From positions 434,001 to 498,000 of the forward strand of contig NZ_CP146100.1 of assembly GCF_037023755.1 (NCBI RefSeq): a stretch of DNA of 64,000 bases. The letters run 5' to 3'. The notes under the pieces were generated by a model, which ran no database searches, had not been told where the DNA came from, and saw only the letters and a list, made by a program, of their open reading frames with translations. Shown here in pieces: positions 8,604 through 16,698 of this stretch. The position numbers and the translations under genes were made by a program. Positions within the stretch are counted from its first letter, which is position 1. Every line of letters starts with the position of its first letter. The DNA is from Saccharopolyspora sp. SCSIO 74807. Its GTDB lineage: Bacteria; Actinomycetota; Actinomycetes; Mycobacteriales; Pseudonocardiaceae.

Positions 8604-11147
8604 TCAGGCCAGCACGATCCTGCCGAGTTCGGCGGGGCCGGACAGCAGCGGATGCTTCGGCAGCACGCGCACCGTGTACCCGGCGGGACCGGCGTGCGGC
8701 AACGTCACCGTGGCCTCGTAGTGCTCGCCGTCGCCGTGCTGCATCGAATGCGCCATGAAGTCGTGCAACTCGTCGTCGTCGTCCACCCGCCCGACCACGA
8801 CCTCGACGTCCACATCGGACGGTTGCAGCCCGGCCAGGTGCACCTCGGCCCGCACCGTCACCCGCCCGCCGAGCAGCGGCGTGCGCCCGTCCTCGACGCT
8901 CATCGAGGTGTTCCGGATCTGCACCCGGGTCCACGCCGCGGCCAGCCGCGCGCGGTATCCGGCCACTTCCCGCGCACCCCGGTATTCCTGCGCGCAAACG
9001 GATTGCACCGACCGCGCGGCAGGGCCGTAGTGCCGGTCGACGTACTCCCGCACCATCCGCGACGCCTGCACCTGCGGTCCGAGGTTGGCCAGCGTGTGCC
9101 GCACCATCGACATCCACTTGCCCGGCACGCCGTCGGCGGTGCGCTCGTAGAACGCGGGCGCGACGCTGGTGTTGATGAGTTCGTAGAGCGCGGCGGCCTC
9201 CAGGTCGTCGCGGCGGTTCGGGTCGGTGACCCCGTCGGCGTTCGGGATGGCCCACCCGTTCTCGCCGTCGAACATCTCGTCCCACCAGCCGTCGCGGACC
9301 GACAGGTTCAGCGCGCCGTTGAGCGCGGCCTTCATCCCGGACGTCCCGCACGCCTCCAGCGGCCGCACCGGAGTGTTCAGCCACACGTCGCAGCCCGAGA
9401 CCAGGTAGCGCGCCAGCGACATGTCGTAGTCCGGCAGGAAGGCGATGCGGTGGCGCACCTGCGGATCGTCGGCGAACTTCGCGATCTGCTGGATCATCGC
9501 CTTGCCGCCCTCGTCGGCCGGGTGCGATTTGCCCGCGACCACCACCTGCACCGGGCGGTCCGGGTCCAGCAGCAGCCGCTTGAGCCGATCGGTGTCGCGC
9601 AGCAGCAGCGTCAGCCGCTTGTAGGTCGGCACTCGGCGGGCGAAGCCGATGGTGAGCACGTCCGGGTCGAAAACCGAGTCGCACCAACCCAATTCGAGGT
9701 CCGAGGCACCGCGCTGCAACCAGGCGTGCCGCAGCCGCCTGCGCACCTCGTCGACCAGCCGGGCGCGCAGCGAGCTGCGCAGCTCCCACAGCAGCGGATC
9801 GCTCACCGGTTCCATGCCGCGCAATCCCGCACCGCTGTCCATTTCGGACTCACCGATGAGCTTGCCGAGTTCGCGCGCCGACCAGGTCGGCCCGTGCACG
9901 CCGTTGGTGACCGAGCCGATCGGCACCTCCTCGACGCCGAAACCGGGCCACAGCCCGCGGAACATCTTGCGGCTCACGCCGCCGTGCAACCGCGAGACAC
10001 CGTTTGCGCGCTGAGCCAGCCGCAACCCCATGTGCGCCATGTTGAACATGCCCGGGTTGTCCTCGGCGCCCAGCGCGAGCACGCGATCCGTCGGCACACC
10101 GGGCAGCAGCGCTTGCGAAGAACCGTCGCCGAAGTAGTGCCGCACCAGGTCCACCGGGAAGCGGTCGATGCCCGCCGGTACCGGCGTGTGCATGGTGAAC
10201 ACGGTGCCCGCGCGCACCGCCGCGACCGCCTCGTCGAAGTCCAGCTCGCCGGTCAGCTCGCGAACCCGCTCCAGCCCGAGGAAACCGGCGTGGCCCTCGT
10301 TGGTGTGGAACACCTCCGGCTGGGCGTGCCCGGTGAGCTCGCAGTACGCGCGCACCGCCCGCACCCCGCCCACGCCGGCCAGGATCTCCTGCCGGATGCG
10401 GTGGTCCGAGTCGCCGCCGTAGAGCCGGTCGGTGGTGCCGCGCAGATCGTCGTCGTTCTCCGGCAGGTCGGTGTCCAGCAGCAGCAGCGGAACCCTGCCG
10501 ACCTGCGCCTTCCAGATCCGCGCCCGCAGCAGCCGCCCGCCCGGCATCGCCACCTGCACGGTGATCGGCGCGCCGGACGGTTCGGTCAGCGTCTCCAGCG
10601 GCAGCGCGCGCGGGTCCTGCACCGGGTAGTGCTCCAGCTGCCAGCCCTGCTCGGACAGCGCCTGGCGGAAGTAGCCGGAGCGGTACAGCAGCCCCACGCC
10701 GATCAGCGGAACGCCCAGGTCGGAGCCGGATTTCAGGTGGTCCCCCGCGAGCACGCCGAGGCCGCCGGAGTAGTTCGGCAGCGCCTCGCTGACCCCGAAC
10801 TCCATCGAGAAGTACGCCACCGCCGAAGGCAGCACCGCCCCCTCGGACTGCCGCTGCTGGTACCAGCGCGGAACCGTGAGGTAGTGCCGCAGGTCGTCGT
10901 CCACGGCGCGGGTGCGGGCCAGGAAGTCCTCGTCCCGGGCGAGCTCGCGAAGCCGCTGCGCCGGAACCTCCTCCAGCAGCCGCAGCGGGTCACCGCCCAC
11001 CCGCGACCAGACCTCCGGGTCCACCGCAGCGAACAGGTCCTGGGTGGGCGGGTGCCAGGTCCAGCGCAGGTTCGTCGCCAGGGTGCCCAGCGCCGCCAGC
11101 GGTTCCGGCAGGTGCGCTCGAACGGTGAATCGGTGGACGGCTCTCAC
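8604..11147 (-). CDS. glgP: Alpha-glucan (glycogen) phosphorylase with DUF3417 domain
   Basis: An 847-residue GT35 phosphorylase of the actinobacterial type. It begins with the DUF3417 module (TNLRWTWHPPTQDLF) and continues with SMEFGVSEALPNYSGGLGVLAGDHLKS split across the catalytic N-domain, HTNEGHAGF, and the PLP-lysine segment EACGTSGMKAALNGALN near residue 600. It releases glucose-1-phosphate from alpha-1,4-glucans. The GTG start (VRAVHRFTV) matches where the DUF3417 domain begins; the open frame runs on to 11453 into the divergent metallopeptidase. It is divergently oriented from that gene with about 85 bp between them. M. tuberculosis GlgP (Rv1328c) has similar length and domain order. 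Confidence 0.92.
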   Translation of the reverse strand: MRAVHRFTVRAHLPEPLAALGTLATNLRWTWHPPTQDLFAAVDPEVWSRVGGDPLRLLEEVPAQRLRELARDEDFLARTRAVDDDLRHYLTVPRWYQQRQSEGAVLPSAVAYFSMEFGVSEALPNYSGGLGVLAGDHLKSGSDLGVPLIGVGLLYRSGYFRQALSEQGWQLEHYPVQDPRALPLETLTEPSGAPITVQVAMPGGRLLRARIWKAQVGRVPLLLLDTDLPENDDDLRGTTDRLYGGDSDHRIRQEILAGVGGVRAVRAYCELTGHAQPEVFHTNEGHAGFLGLERVRELTGELDFDEAVAAVRAGTVFTMHTPVPAGIDRFPVDLVRHYFGDGSSQALLPGVPTDRVLALGAEDNPGMFNMAHMGLRLAQRANGVSRLHGGVSRKMFRGLWPGFGVEEVPIGSVTNGVHGPTWSARELGKLIGESEMDSGAGLRGMEPVSDPLLWELRSSLRARLVDEVRRRLRHAWLQRGASDLELGWCDSVFDPDVLTIGFARRVPTYKRLTLLLRDTDRLKRLLLDPDRPVQVVVAGKSHPADEGGKAMIQQIAKFADDPQVRHRIAFLPDYDMSLARYLVSGCDVWLNTPVRPLEACGTSGMKAALNGALNLSVRDGWWDEMFDGENGWAIPNADGVTDPNRRDDLEAAALYELINTSVAPAFYERTADGVPGKWMSMVRHTLANLGPQVQASRMVREYVDRHYGPAARSVQSVCAQEYRGAREVAGYRARLAAAWTRVQIRNTSMSVEDGRTPLLGGRVTVRAEVHLAGLQPSDVDVEVVVGRVDDDDELHDFMAHSMQHGDGEHYEATVTLPHAGPAGYTVRVLPKHPLLSGPAELGRIVLA

Positions 11148-11232
11148 GGCGGGCGAGGATATCGCCCGCTGTTCGACAGCGTGTTCCGAAGCCGCAACGA
11201 GATGATCAACTCGATGATGCGAAGCTGAGGCG

Positions 11233-12501
11233 GTGCGCGCACCACGGTTGCTGGTCCTTGCCGTCGCCCTGCTGGCGCTCGTGCTCGCAGGGTGCGCACC
11301 CGCGCGCGCACCGCGACCGGACGCGGGCCCGCCGCGGGTGGATCCCGCGTTCGTGCACGGCACCGACGGCGGATCGATCGACCGGCTCGCCGCGAGCGTG
11401 GTCACCGACGTGCAGGCGTACTGGTCGGCGACCTTCCCCGAGCTGTTCGGCAAGCCCTGGCACGACCTCGACGGCGGCTTCTACTCGGCCGACACCTCGG
11501 CCGCGGACAGCCGCCCGCCGCCGTGCTCCGGCACGGTGCAGAGCTTGGAGGGCAACGCGTACTACTGCGGTTCGGTCGACGCCATCGCATGGGACCGCGG
11601 CGCGCTGCTGCCGGTGCTGCGGGAGCACTACGGGGACGCGGCGGTCGCGGTCGTGCTCGCGCACGAGCTCGGGCACGCGGTGCAGCAGCGCGCGGGCATG
11701 GACGTCGGCAGCAGCCGTGATCCGATGCGCACCGAAGCCGGAGCTGACTGCTACGCGGGGGCGTTCATGCGCTCGGCCGCCGATGGGCACGCGCCGCATC
11801 TGCGATTCACCGATCAGCAGCGGGACCAGGCGCTGCACGCGCTGATCGTGTTCCGGGATCCGGTCGGTGCCGGTTCGGGGGATGCGCACGGCAGCTCGTT
11901 CGACCGGATCACCGCTTTCCAGGACGGCTACCAGCGCGGTCCCGGCCAGTGCGGGCAGGTTCCCGCGGACAGCGACCGGCTGACCAACGGACGTGCCGAC
12001 GACGGCAACCAGCGGTTCGACGATGTTCTCGCCCGGCGCCCCGGCGCGGAGTTCTTCGACGAGCTGGTCGCGGAGCCGGGCCCGGCCGCCCCGCCGATCC
12101 GGCCCGCCGAGGGTTCGGGCTGCGCTGCCGCGCCGGTGAGCTACTGCGCGGGCGGGCCTGCTGTCGTGTTCGACCGCGCCGGACTCAGCGCGCTGCACGA
12201 CGACATCGGGGATCAGGCGACCGCGACGCTGCTGGCTTCGCGGCAGGCGATCGCCGCGCTGGGCGCGCTCGGCCGGCCCACCACCGGGCCCGATGCCGGG
12301 CGCGCGGCCAGTTGCCTCACCGGCGCGTACACCGCTCGGACACCGGACCTGTCGGCGGGTGACCTCGACGAAGCCGTGGAGACGTTGCTGGTCTCCGACG
12401 CCGTGTCCCGCGACGCGCAGGGCGGCCAGGCGCTCACCGGCGCGGACCGGGTCGACGCCTTCCGCACCGGCCTCACCGGCGGCCCCTCCGCCTGCCGCTG
12501 A
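11233..12501 (+). CDS. Lipoprotein neutral zinc metallopeptidase (paralogue 2)
   Basis: A 422-residue protein with signal sequence LLVLAVALLALVLAGC (lipobox Cys21), so probably membrane-anchored outside the cell. HELGH is at residues 144-148 and EAGADCYAGAF gives the probable third zinc ligand. HGSSFDRITAFQDGY and the C-terminal DLDEAVETLL and VDAFRTGL segments align with the product of 6838-8307, so the two are paralogues. The GTG start follows a GCTGAGGCG sequence. Substrate and partners are unknown; the arrangement around glgP suggests duplication with one copy inverted. Confidence 0.82.
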   Translation: MRAPRLLVLAVALLALVLAGCAPARAPRPDAGPPRVDPAFVHGTDGGSIDRLAASVVTDVQAYWSATFPELFGKPWHDLDGGFYSADTSAADSRPPPCSGTVQSLEGNAYYCGSVDAIAWDRGALLPVLREHYGDAAVAVVLAHELGHAVQQRAGMDVGSSRDPMRTEAGADCYAGAFMRSAADGHAPHLRFTDQQRDQALHALIVFRDPVGAGSGDAHGSSFDRITAFQDGYQRGPGQCGQVPADSDRLTNGRADDGNQRFDDVLARRPGAEFFDELVAEPGPAAPPIRPAEGSGCAAAPVSYCAGGPAVVFDRAGLSALHDDIGDQATATLLASRQAIAALGALGRPTTGPDAGRAASCLTGAYTARTPDLSAGDLDEAVETLLVSDAVSRDAQGGQALTGADRVDAFRTGLTGGPSACR

Positions 12502-12806
12502 CCCGCCTGACCGCTGATCCGCTTGCCGCTCACTCGCCTGCCGCTGACCTGCTCACCGGTTTGCGAGCAGCTTTTCCGAGCGAACGGCCTGTTCGCCCAA
12601 CCTATTCGGACCAACGGTCCGTTCGCTCGAAGTCGATCGCGCGCACGCGGACCGCGCTGACACGCCGACGCACCACCCTGACCGGGCAGCTCGAACCGGG
12701 TGAAGGATCTGCTCGCCCGACAAGACCGGACTCGGGGTGACCAGATGGCGGGACCGGCAACGGCGGATGTTGGTCCCGCCGAGGGCGTCGTGCCAGGATC
12801 GCGGCC
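12502..12806. other. Intergenic region with degenerate repeats and element A3
   Basis: No convincing gene. The first 60 bases after the metallopeptidase stop hold imperfect reiterations of CCTGCCGCTGACC and CGCCTGACCGCTGAT. Palindromic element A3 follows at 12576-12629. The remainder should contain the promoter for the leader peptide and cysteine dioxygenase transcript, but I could not fix a promoter. Confidence 0.5.
12576..12629. repeat. Palindromic element A3
   Basis: Arms CCGAGCGAACGG (12576-12587) and CCGTTCGCTCG (12619-12629) pair over 10 bases or more, with a CTGTTCGCCCAACCTATTCGG centre. It lies 75 bp after the metallopeptidase stop codon. Confidence 0.8.
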
Positions 12807-12878
12807 GTGCCGGATTCGTTCCTGACCCGCGACCGCGTGGTCGACCTGTTCCTGGTCGTCACGTCGGCCTGTCACTGA
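12807..12878 (+). CDS. Leader peptide upstream of cysteine dioxygenase (probable cysteine attenuator)
   Basis: A 23-codon ORF beginning with GTG, preceded by CAGGA at 8-base spacing. The product contains LTRDRVVDL and ends TSACH, with a cysteine codon (TGT) second from last. This fits the pattern of short actinobacterial leader peptides (LTRxRxVDL...SAxC) found before sulfur-metabolism genes, recalled from memory. Ribosome pausing at the Cys codon could signal cysteine status to the downstream cysteine dioxygenase. The 170 bases between its stop and the dioxygenase start contain GC-rich inverted repeats such as GGGCGCGCCC, and a CCGTTC/GAACGG pair just before the start. No U-rich terminator is evident, so the mechanism is open. 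Confidence 0.65.
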   Translation: MPDSFLTRDRVVDLFLVVTSACH

Positions 12879-13048
12879 CGCGCCAGTCCCCGCGACCTAC
12901 CGGGTCGACGGCGCGGCACCGCGAACCTTCCGCCACGAGCCCGCCCGCGCACGCTCGCCGCCCAGCTCCACGAGCACCGGACCGAGCAGCCGGGCGCGCC
13001 CGCGCGCGTCGATCCGTTCCGAGCACCTGCGAACGAACGGAACGAAGC

Positions 13049-13639
13049 ATGTCCGCACCAACGCACATCTCCCAGTACACCCCGACCGAAGAGATCCCCG
13101 AACTCGGCGCGTACGAACTGCACCCGGGCATCGACTCGCCGCTGCTGCGCGACTCGATCCGGCCGGACCACGACCTGTGGACGCCGCGCGAGCTGCGCGA
13201 CCTCACCCACCTGGTGATCACCGAACTGACCGGCTCGCTGCTGGACATCGTCCGGATCGACGAGCGGGAGCGCTGGTGGGCGCGGCTCGGCCTGACCGCG
13301 GGCGTCGAGCTGTGGCTGCTGTCCTGGGCGCCCGGGCAGGGCACCGAACCGCACGACCACGGCGGCGCGTCCGGCTCGTTCGCGGTGCTGTTCGGCGAGG
13401 TCCGGGAGGACTACCGCTACCCGGCCGGGCCGGTGCGCACCAGGAGCCACGAGCTGGGCGACTCCATCGGCTTCGGCGCGGGCCGGGCTCACCAGGTGCG
13501 CAACACCAGCACGGTGAACTCGGCGAGCGTGCACGCCTACTCGCCGCCGCTGCTGCCGGTGCGGCACTACACCGACCTGGCCGATGTGCCCGACGAGACC
13601 CCGGCGCCCGCCGGGCCGATCCGGAGGGAGCTCGGATGA
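13049..13639 (+). CDS. Cysteine dioxygenase (cupin, type I)
   Basis: A 196-residue cupin. The Fe(II)-binding residues are visible as H102 and H104 in EPHDHGG and H148 in GRAHQV; the segment LLSWAPGQGTEPHDH is the standard cupin 1 motif of bacterial cysteine dioxygenases. The enzyme oxidises cysteine to cysteine sulfinate, clearing excess cysteine. ATG start is chosen because the domain begins there; upstream frame is non-homologous. Its stop overlaps the start of the rhodanese gene (ATGA), so the two are translationally coupled. A Cys-containing leader peptide at 12807-12878 probably controls it. Confidence 0.88.
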   Translation: MSAPTHISQYTPTEEIPELGAYELHPGIDSPLLRDSIRPDHDLWTPRELRDLTHLVITELTGSLLDIVRIDERERWWARLGLTAGVELWLLSWAPGQGTEPHDHGGASGSFAVLFGEVREDYRYPAGPVRTRSHELGDSIGFGAGRAHQVRNTSTVNSASVHAYSPPLLPVRHYTDLADVPDETPAPAGPIRRELG

Positions 13640-14070
13640 GCGAGGTACCCGTGCAACGCACCCCGGACCCCGGTCCGTACGGCATCGACCACCTGCTGAC
13701 CGACGCGCGCAGCGAACTGGACCGCGTCGGCCCGCAGCAGGCCGCCGAGCTGCAACGGCGCGGCGCACTGCTGATCGACATCCGGCCGCAGTCGAACCGG
13801 CTGGCCGAAGGCGAGATCCCGGGTGCGCTGACCGTCGAACGGATCGTGCTGGAGTGGCGGCTGGACCCCTCCAGCCCGCACCGGCTCGACGGGCTGCGCA
13901 CCGACCAGCCGGTGGTCCTGGTGTGCAACGAGGGCTACGCCTCCAGCCTCGCCGCGGCGCAGGCCCGCGAGCTCGGGCTGGGCCGGGCCACCGACCTGGT
14001 CGGCGGTTTCCGCGCCTGGGCGGGCGCCGGGCTGCCCGTCGTCGAAGGCGGTAGCGCGCCGGTGGGCTGA
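13636..14070 (+). CDS. Rhodanese-like sulfurtransferase
   Basis: A 144-residue single rhodanese domain: LLIDIRPQSNRLAEGEIPGAL, then active-site Cys97 in VLVCNEGYASS, and LVGGFRAWAGAGLPV at the end. Such domains carry a persulfide on the cysteine. The ATG overlaps the TGA of cysteine dioxygenase, so both are made from one mRNA; a role in handling sulfane sulfur during cysteine breakdown is inferred from this. A strong terminator follows. Confidence 0.88.
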   Translation: MSEVPVQRTPDPGPYGIDHLLTDARSELDRVGPQQAAELQRRGALLIDIRPQSNRLAEGEIPGALTVERIVLEWRLDPSSPHRLDGLRTDQPVVLVCNEGYASSLAAAQARELGLGRATDLVGGFRAWAGAGLPVVEGGSAPVG

Positions 14071-14087
14071 CGTACGACCGCTAGATC

Positions 14088-14127
14088 GCAGGGCGCTCTC
14101 CGGGACGGGGAGCGCCCTGCTCGTTTT
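14088..14127 (+). terminator. Intrinsic terminator of cysteine dioxygenase-rhodanese operon
   Basis: Perfect 11-bp stem GCAGGGCGCTC (14088-14098) and GAGCGCCCTGC (14110-14120), followed by TCGTTTTCC. It begins 18 bp after the rhodanese stop codon. Confidence 0.9.
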
Positions 14128-14215
14128 CCGGGCAGGTATGGGGGTTCGTCCGGAGGAAGCGATCCGCCGGTCCCGCGATGATCAGGTCTACGCACATCCC
14201 TTCAGGAGGAACCGC

Positions 14216-14539
14216 ATGACCGCTTCGCCCCGCAAACCCCCCGTGACGATGTTCGCGGACCAGCGCACCGTCGTCACCGTCACCGGGAGCCTCGACGCCA
14301 CGACCGCGCCTGACCTGGAACGCCTCGTCGCCGACAACCGCGCGCCGAACCAGGTGGTGGTGCTGGAGCTGTCGGGCATCGAGCAGCTCACCGCGGACGG
14401 AGTCGCCGCGCTCGTCCGGATCCGCGAACGGCTCGAAGCACCGTTGGACGAACCTCGGCTGGTGCTAAACGAGATCGGCAGGGCCGCGCTGGCCGAGGCA
14501 GGCGAAGCCGATCGGTTCACGCACGTCCAACACACGTAG
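14216..14539 (+). CDS. STAS-domain protein (anti-anti-sigma factor-like)
   Basis: A 107-residue protein that is one STAS domain: VVTVTGSLDATTAPDLERLV, then VVVLELSGIEQLTADGVAALVRI. A TTCAGGAGGAACCGC ribosome site fixes the ATG start. In SpoIIAA-type antagonists the phosphorylated serine sits in a D-S-S-G-L motif; here the matching stretch is T-A-D-G-V, so the usual phosphoserine appears absent. It may be a non-phosphorylatable or divergent partner-switching protein. No sigma factor or anti-sigma kinase is adjacent. Confidence 0.75.
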   Translation: MTASPRKPPVTMFADQRTVVTVTGSLDATTAPDLERLVADNRAPNQVVVLELSGIEQLTADGVAALVRIRERLEAPLDEPRLVLNEIGRAALAEAGEADRFTHVQHT

Positions 14540-14705
14540 CCGCCGCTGAGCCCGGCCGGTGACCGGCTCCCGCGCGCCGCCGCGCACCGCACGGCCCCGC
14601 CGCGAGCACGCAGCGCCGAACCGGAAGAATGTTCACCTGGAGGGGACCGCCGGGCGGTCCGAACGGCGCTGGAGCGTAGCGGCCGGCGAACGGCTGGAGG
14701 TGGAC

Positions 14706-15494
14706 GTGGACGACCTGGTCATCTGGATGGACGGCGTCGGGGTCCGACGGGGCGGCACCGCGCTGGTGTCCGACGTGGACTGGTCGGTGGAGCTCGACGA
14801 GCGGTGGGTCGTGCTCGGCCCCAACGGCGCGGGCAAGACCACGCTGCTCAAGCTCGCGGGCGCCGAGGGCCATCCGTCGCAGGGCACCGTGGACGTGCTC
14901 GGCGAACGGCTGGGCCGCACCAACGTTTTCGAGCTGCGCCCGCGCATCGGCCTGTGCTCGGCGGCGCTGGCCGGCCGGATGCCCGGCGACGAGCAGGTGC
15001 GCGACGTCGTGGTCAGCGCCGGCTACTCGGTCGTGGGCCGCTGGCGCGAGGAGTACGACGCGATGGACACCGAGCGGGCGGCGGAACTGCTGGACCTGCT
15101 CGGCGTCGCGCACCTGGCCGAGCGCAGCTTCGGCACGCTCTCCGAGGGCGAGCGCAAGCGCGTGCTGATCTCCCGCGCCCTGATGACCGATCCGGAGCTG
15201 CTGCTGCTGGACGAGCCAGCCGCCGGCCTCGACCTCGGCGGCCGGGAGGACCTGGTCGGGCGGCTGTCCGCGCTCGCGATGGATCCGGACGCCCCCGCAT
15301 CGGTGCTGGTCACCCACCACGTCGAGGAGATCCCGCCGGGCTTCACGCACGGCCTGATGATCCGCGACGGCGCGGTGGTCGCCCAGGGGCTGCTGGAAGA
15401 CGTGCTCACCGAGGACAACCTGTCCAAGACCTTCGACCAGGACTTGGAGCTGCAGCGCAGCGGCGACCGCTACTTCGCCCGCAGGCGCGCCTGA
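14706..15494 (+). CDS. ABC transporter ATP-binding protein, stand-alone
   Basis: A 262-residue ABC ATPase: Walker A GPNGAGKTT (38-46), signature LSEGERKR near residue 145, Walker B LLLLDEPAAGLD, and the switch histidine in VTHHVEEIP. The GTG start is chosen because GGAGG lies 5 bases upstream. No permease or binding-protein gene is next to it, so it may serve a distant transporter or a soluble role; it resembles the B. subtilis YlmA type. Element A4 follows its stop within 11 bp. Confidence 0.85.
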   Translation: MDDLVIWMDGVGVRRGGTALVSDVDWSVELDERWVVLGPNGAGKTTLLKLAGAEGHPSQGTVDVLGERLGRTNVFELRPRIGLCSAALAGRMPGDEQVRDVVVSAGYSVVGRWREEYDAMDTERAAELLDLLGVAHLAERSFGTLSEGERKRVLISRALMTDPELLLLDEPAAGLDLGGREDLVGRLSALAMDPDAPASVLVTHHVEEIPPGFTHGLMIRDGAVVAQGLLEDVLTEDNLSKTFDQDLELQRSGDRYFARRRA

Positions 15495-15504
15495 GCGCTT
15501 CTCG

Positions 15505-15557
15505 CCGAGTGAACGGGCTCTTCGCCCAACCCAGTGGGCCCAGCGGTCCGTTCGCGA
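15505..15557. repeat. Palindromic element A4
   Basis: CCGAGTGAACGGGCTC, then TTCGCCCAACCCAGTGGG, then AGCGGTCCGTTCGCGAC. Same arms and centre as the other A elements, starting 11 bp beyond the ABC ATPase stop. Confidence 0.75.
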
Positions 15558-15652
15558 CGGCCGGGCGGCCGATTGAGATCGATGACACTGACGCTGTCGT
15601 GGTCAGCGGGATAGCCTCCCCGCGAGCAGCAGTTCGACGAGGAGGTTGCGGC

Positions 15653-16435
15653 GTGGGCGAATTCGTCCGGTTCGAAGCAGCAGGCGCGATCGGCACCATC
15701 CGGCTGGACCGGCCGCCGATGAACGCGCTGAACCAGCAGATCGAGACCGAACTCAAGGAAGCCGCGGCCGAGGCCACCGAGCGCTCCGATGTCCGCGCCG
15801 TGATCGTGCACGGTGGCGAGAAGGTCTTCGCCGCCGGTGCCGACATCAAGGAGATGGCCGAGAAGTCCTACGCGGACATGGCCACCAAGGAGCAGCACGG
15901 CCTGTCCGCGGCGATGAGCGCGATCGGGGCCATCCCGAAACCGACGGTCGCCGCGATCACCGGCTACGCCCTCGGCGGCGGCCTGGAGCTGGCGCTGAGC
16001 TGCGACCGCCGGGTCCTCGGCGACAACGCCAAGGTCGGGCAGCCGGAGATCCAGCTCGGCGTGATCCCCGGCGCGGGCGGCACCCAGCGGCTGGCCCGGC
16101 TGATCGGGCCGAGCAAGGCCAAGGACCTCATCTACACCGGCCGGTTCGTCCGCTCCGACGAGGCGCTGCGGATCGGCCTGGTCGACGAGGTGGTGCCCGC
16201 CGACGACGTGTACCCGGCCGCGCAGCGCTGGGTGGAGCAGTTCGCGAACGGTCCGGCGCGTGCGCTGGCCGCGGCCAAGACGGCCGTCGACCGCGGGCTC
16301 GAGGTGGACCTGGAGACCGGGCTGCAGCTGGAGACCCAGGTGTTCACCGCGTTGTTCGCCACCGAGGACCAGAAGACCGGGATGCGTTCGTTCGTGGAGA
16401 ACGGGCCGGGCAAGGCCGAGTTCACCGGCCGGTGA
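15653..16435 (+). CDS. Enoyl-CoA hydratase (crotonase family)
   Basis: A 260-residue crotonase. The oxyanion-hole segments are AAGADIKEM and GYALGGGLELALSCD; the two glutamates used by true hydratases are both present, Glu112 (GGGLE) and Glu132 (VGQPE), exactly 20 residues apart, followed by LGVIPGAGGTQRL. This supports hydration of 2-enoyl-CoA in fatty-acid beta-oxidation. A GAGGAGG ribosome site precedes the GTG start. Monocistronic by appearance, ending in a hairpin. Confidence 0.9.
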   Translation: MGEFVRFEAAGAIGTIRLDRPPMNALNQQIETELKEAAAEATERSDVRAVIVHGGEKVFAAGADIKEMAEKSYADMATKEQHGLSAAMSAIGAIPKPTVAAITGYALGGGLELALSCDRRVLGDNAKVGQPEIQLGVIPGAGGTQRLARLIGPSKAKDLIYTGRFVRSDEALRIGLVDEVVPADDVYPAAQRWVEQFANGPARALAAAKTAVDRGLEVDLETGLQLETQVFTALFATEDQKTGMRSFVENGPGKAEFTGR

Positions 16436-16443
16436 CCGGAAGT

Positions 16444-16469
16444 GGCGGGCCGGGGTCGCCCGGCCCGCC
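16444..16469 (+). terminator. Hairpin terminator after enoyl-CoA hydratase
   Basis: An 11-bp perfect stem, GGCGGGCCGGG and CCCGGCCCGCC with a GTCG loop, 8 bp after the stop. There is no U-tract, as is common for actinobacterial terminators. Confidence 0.7.
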
Positions 16470-16698
16470 CGAGTACGTCCACGATGCCGCGGCCTTCGGG
16501 TAGCCGTCGGCGGAGTTCGGTCACGAAGAAGGCTCACCACGGCCGGAACGCGCGTCGGAATCGGCTGTGCCCTTCGCAATAGCAGCTGCGCCCTTCGCAA
16601 CAGCAGGTCGCGCACTTCGCGAATGGCGGCTCGGGCCGCGCAAGCAGCACCATGGCTCGAGCCACCCATCGCCGCGGCCGCCGCGGGAGGACGCACAC

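Noticed and set aside
6838-9789. 983-codon extended frame for the metallopeptidase
   Set aside because: The part beyond 8307 is antisense-of-frame DNA within glgP; the lipoprotein signal fixes the true start at 8307.
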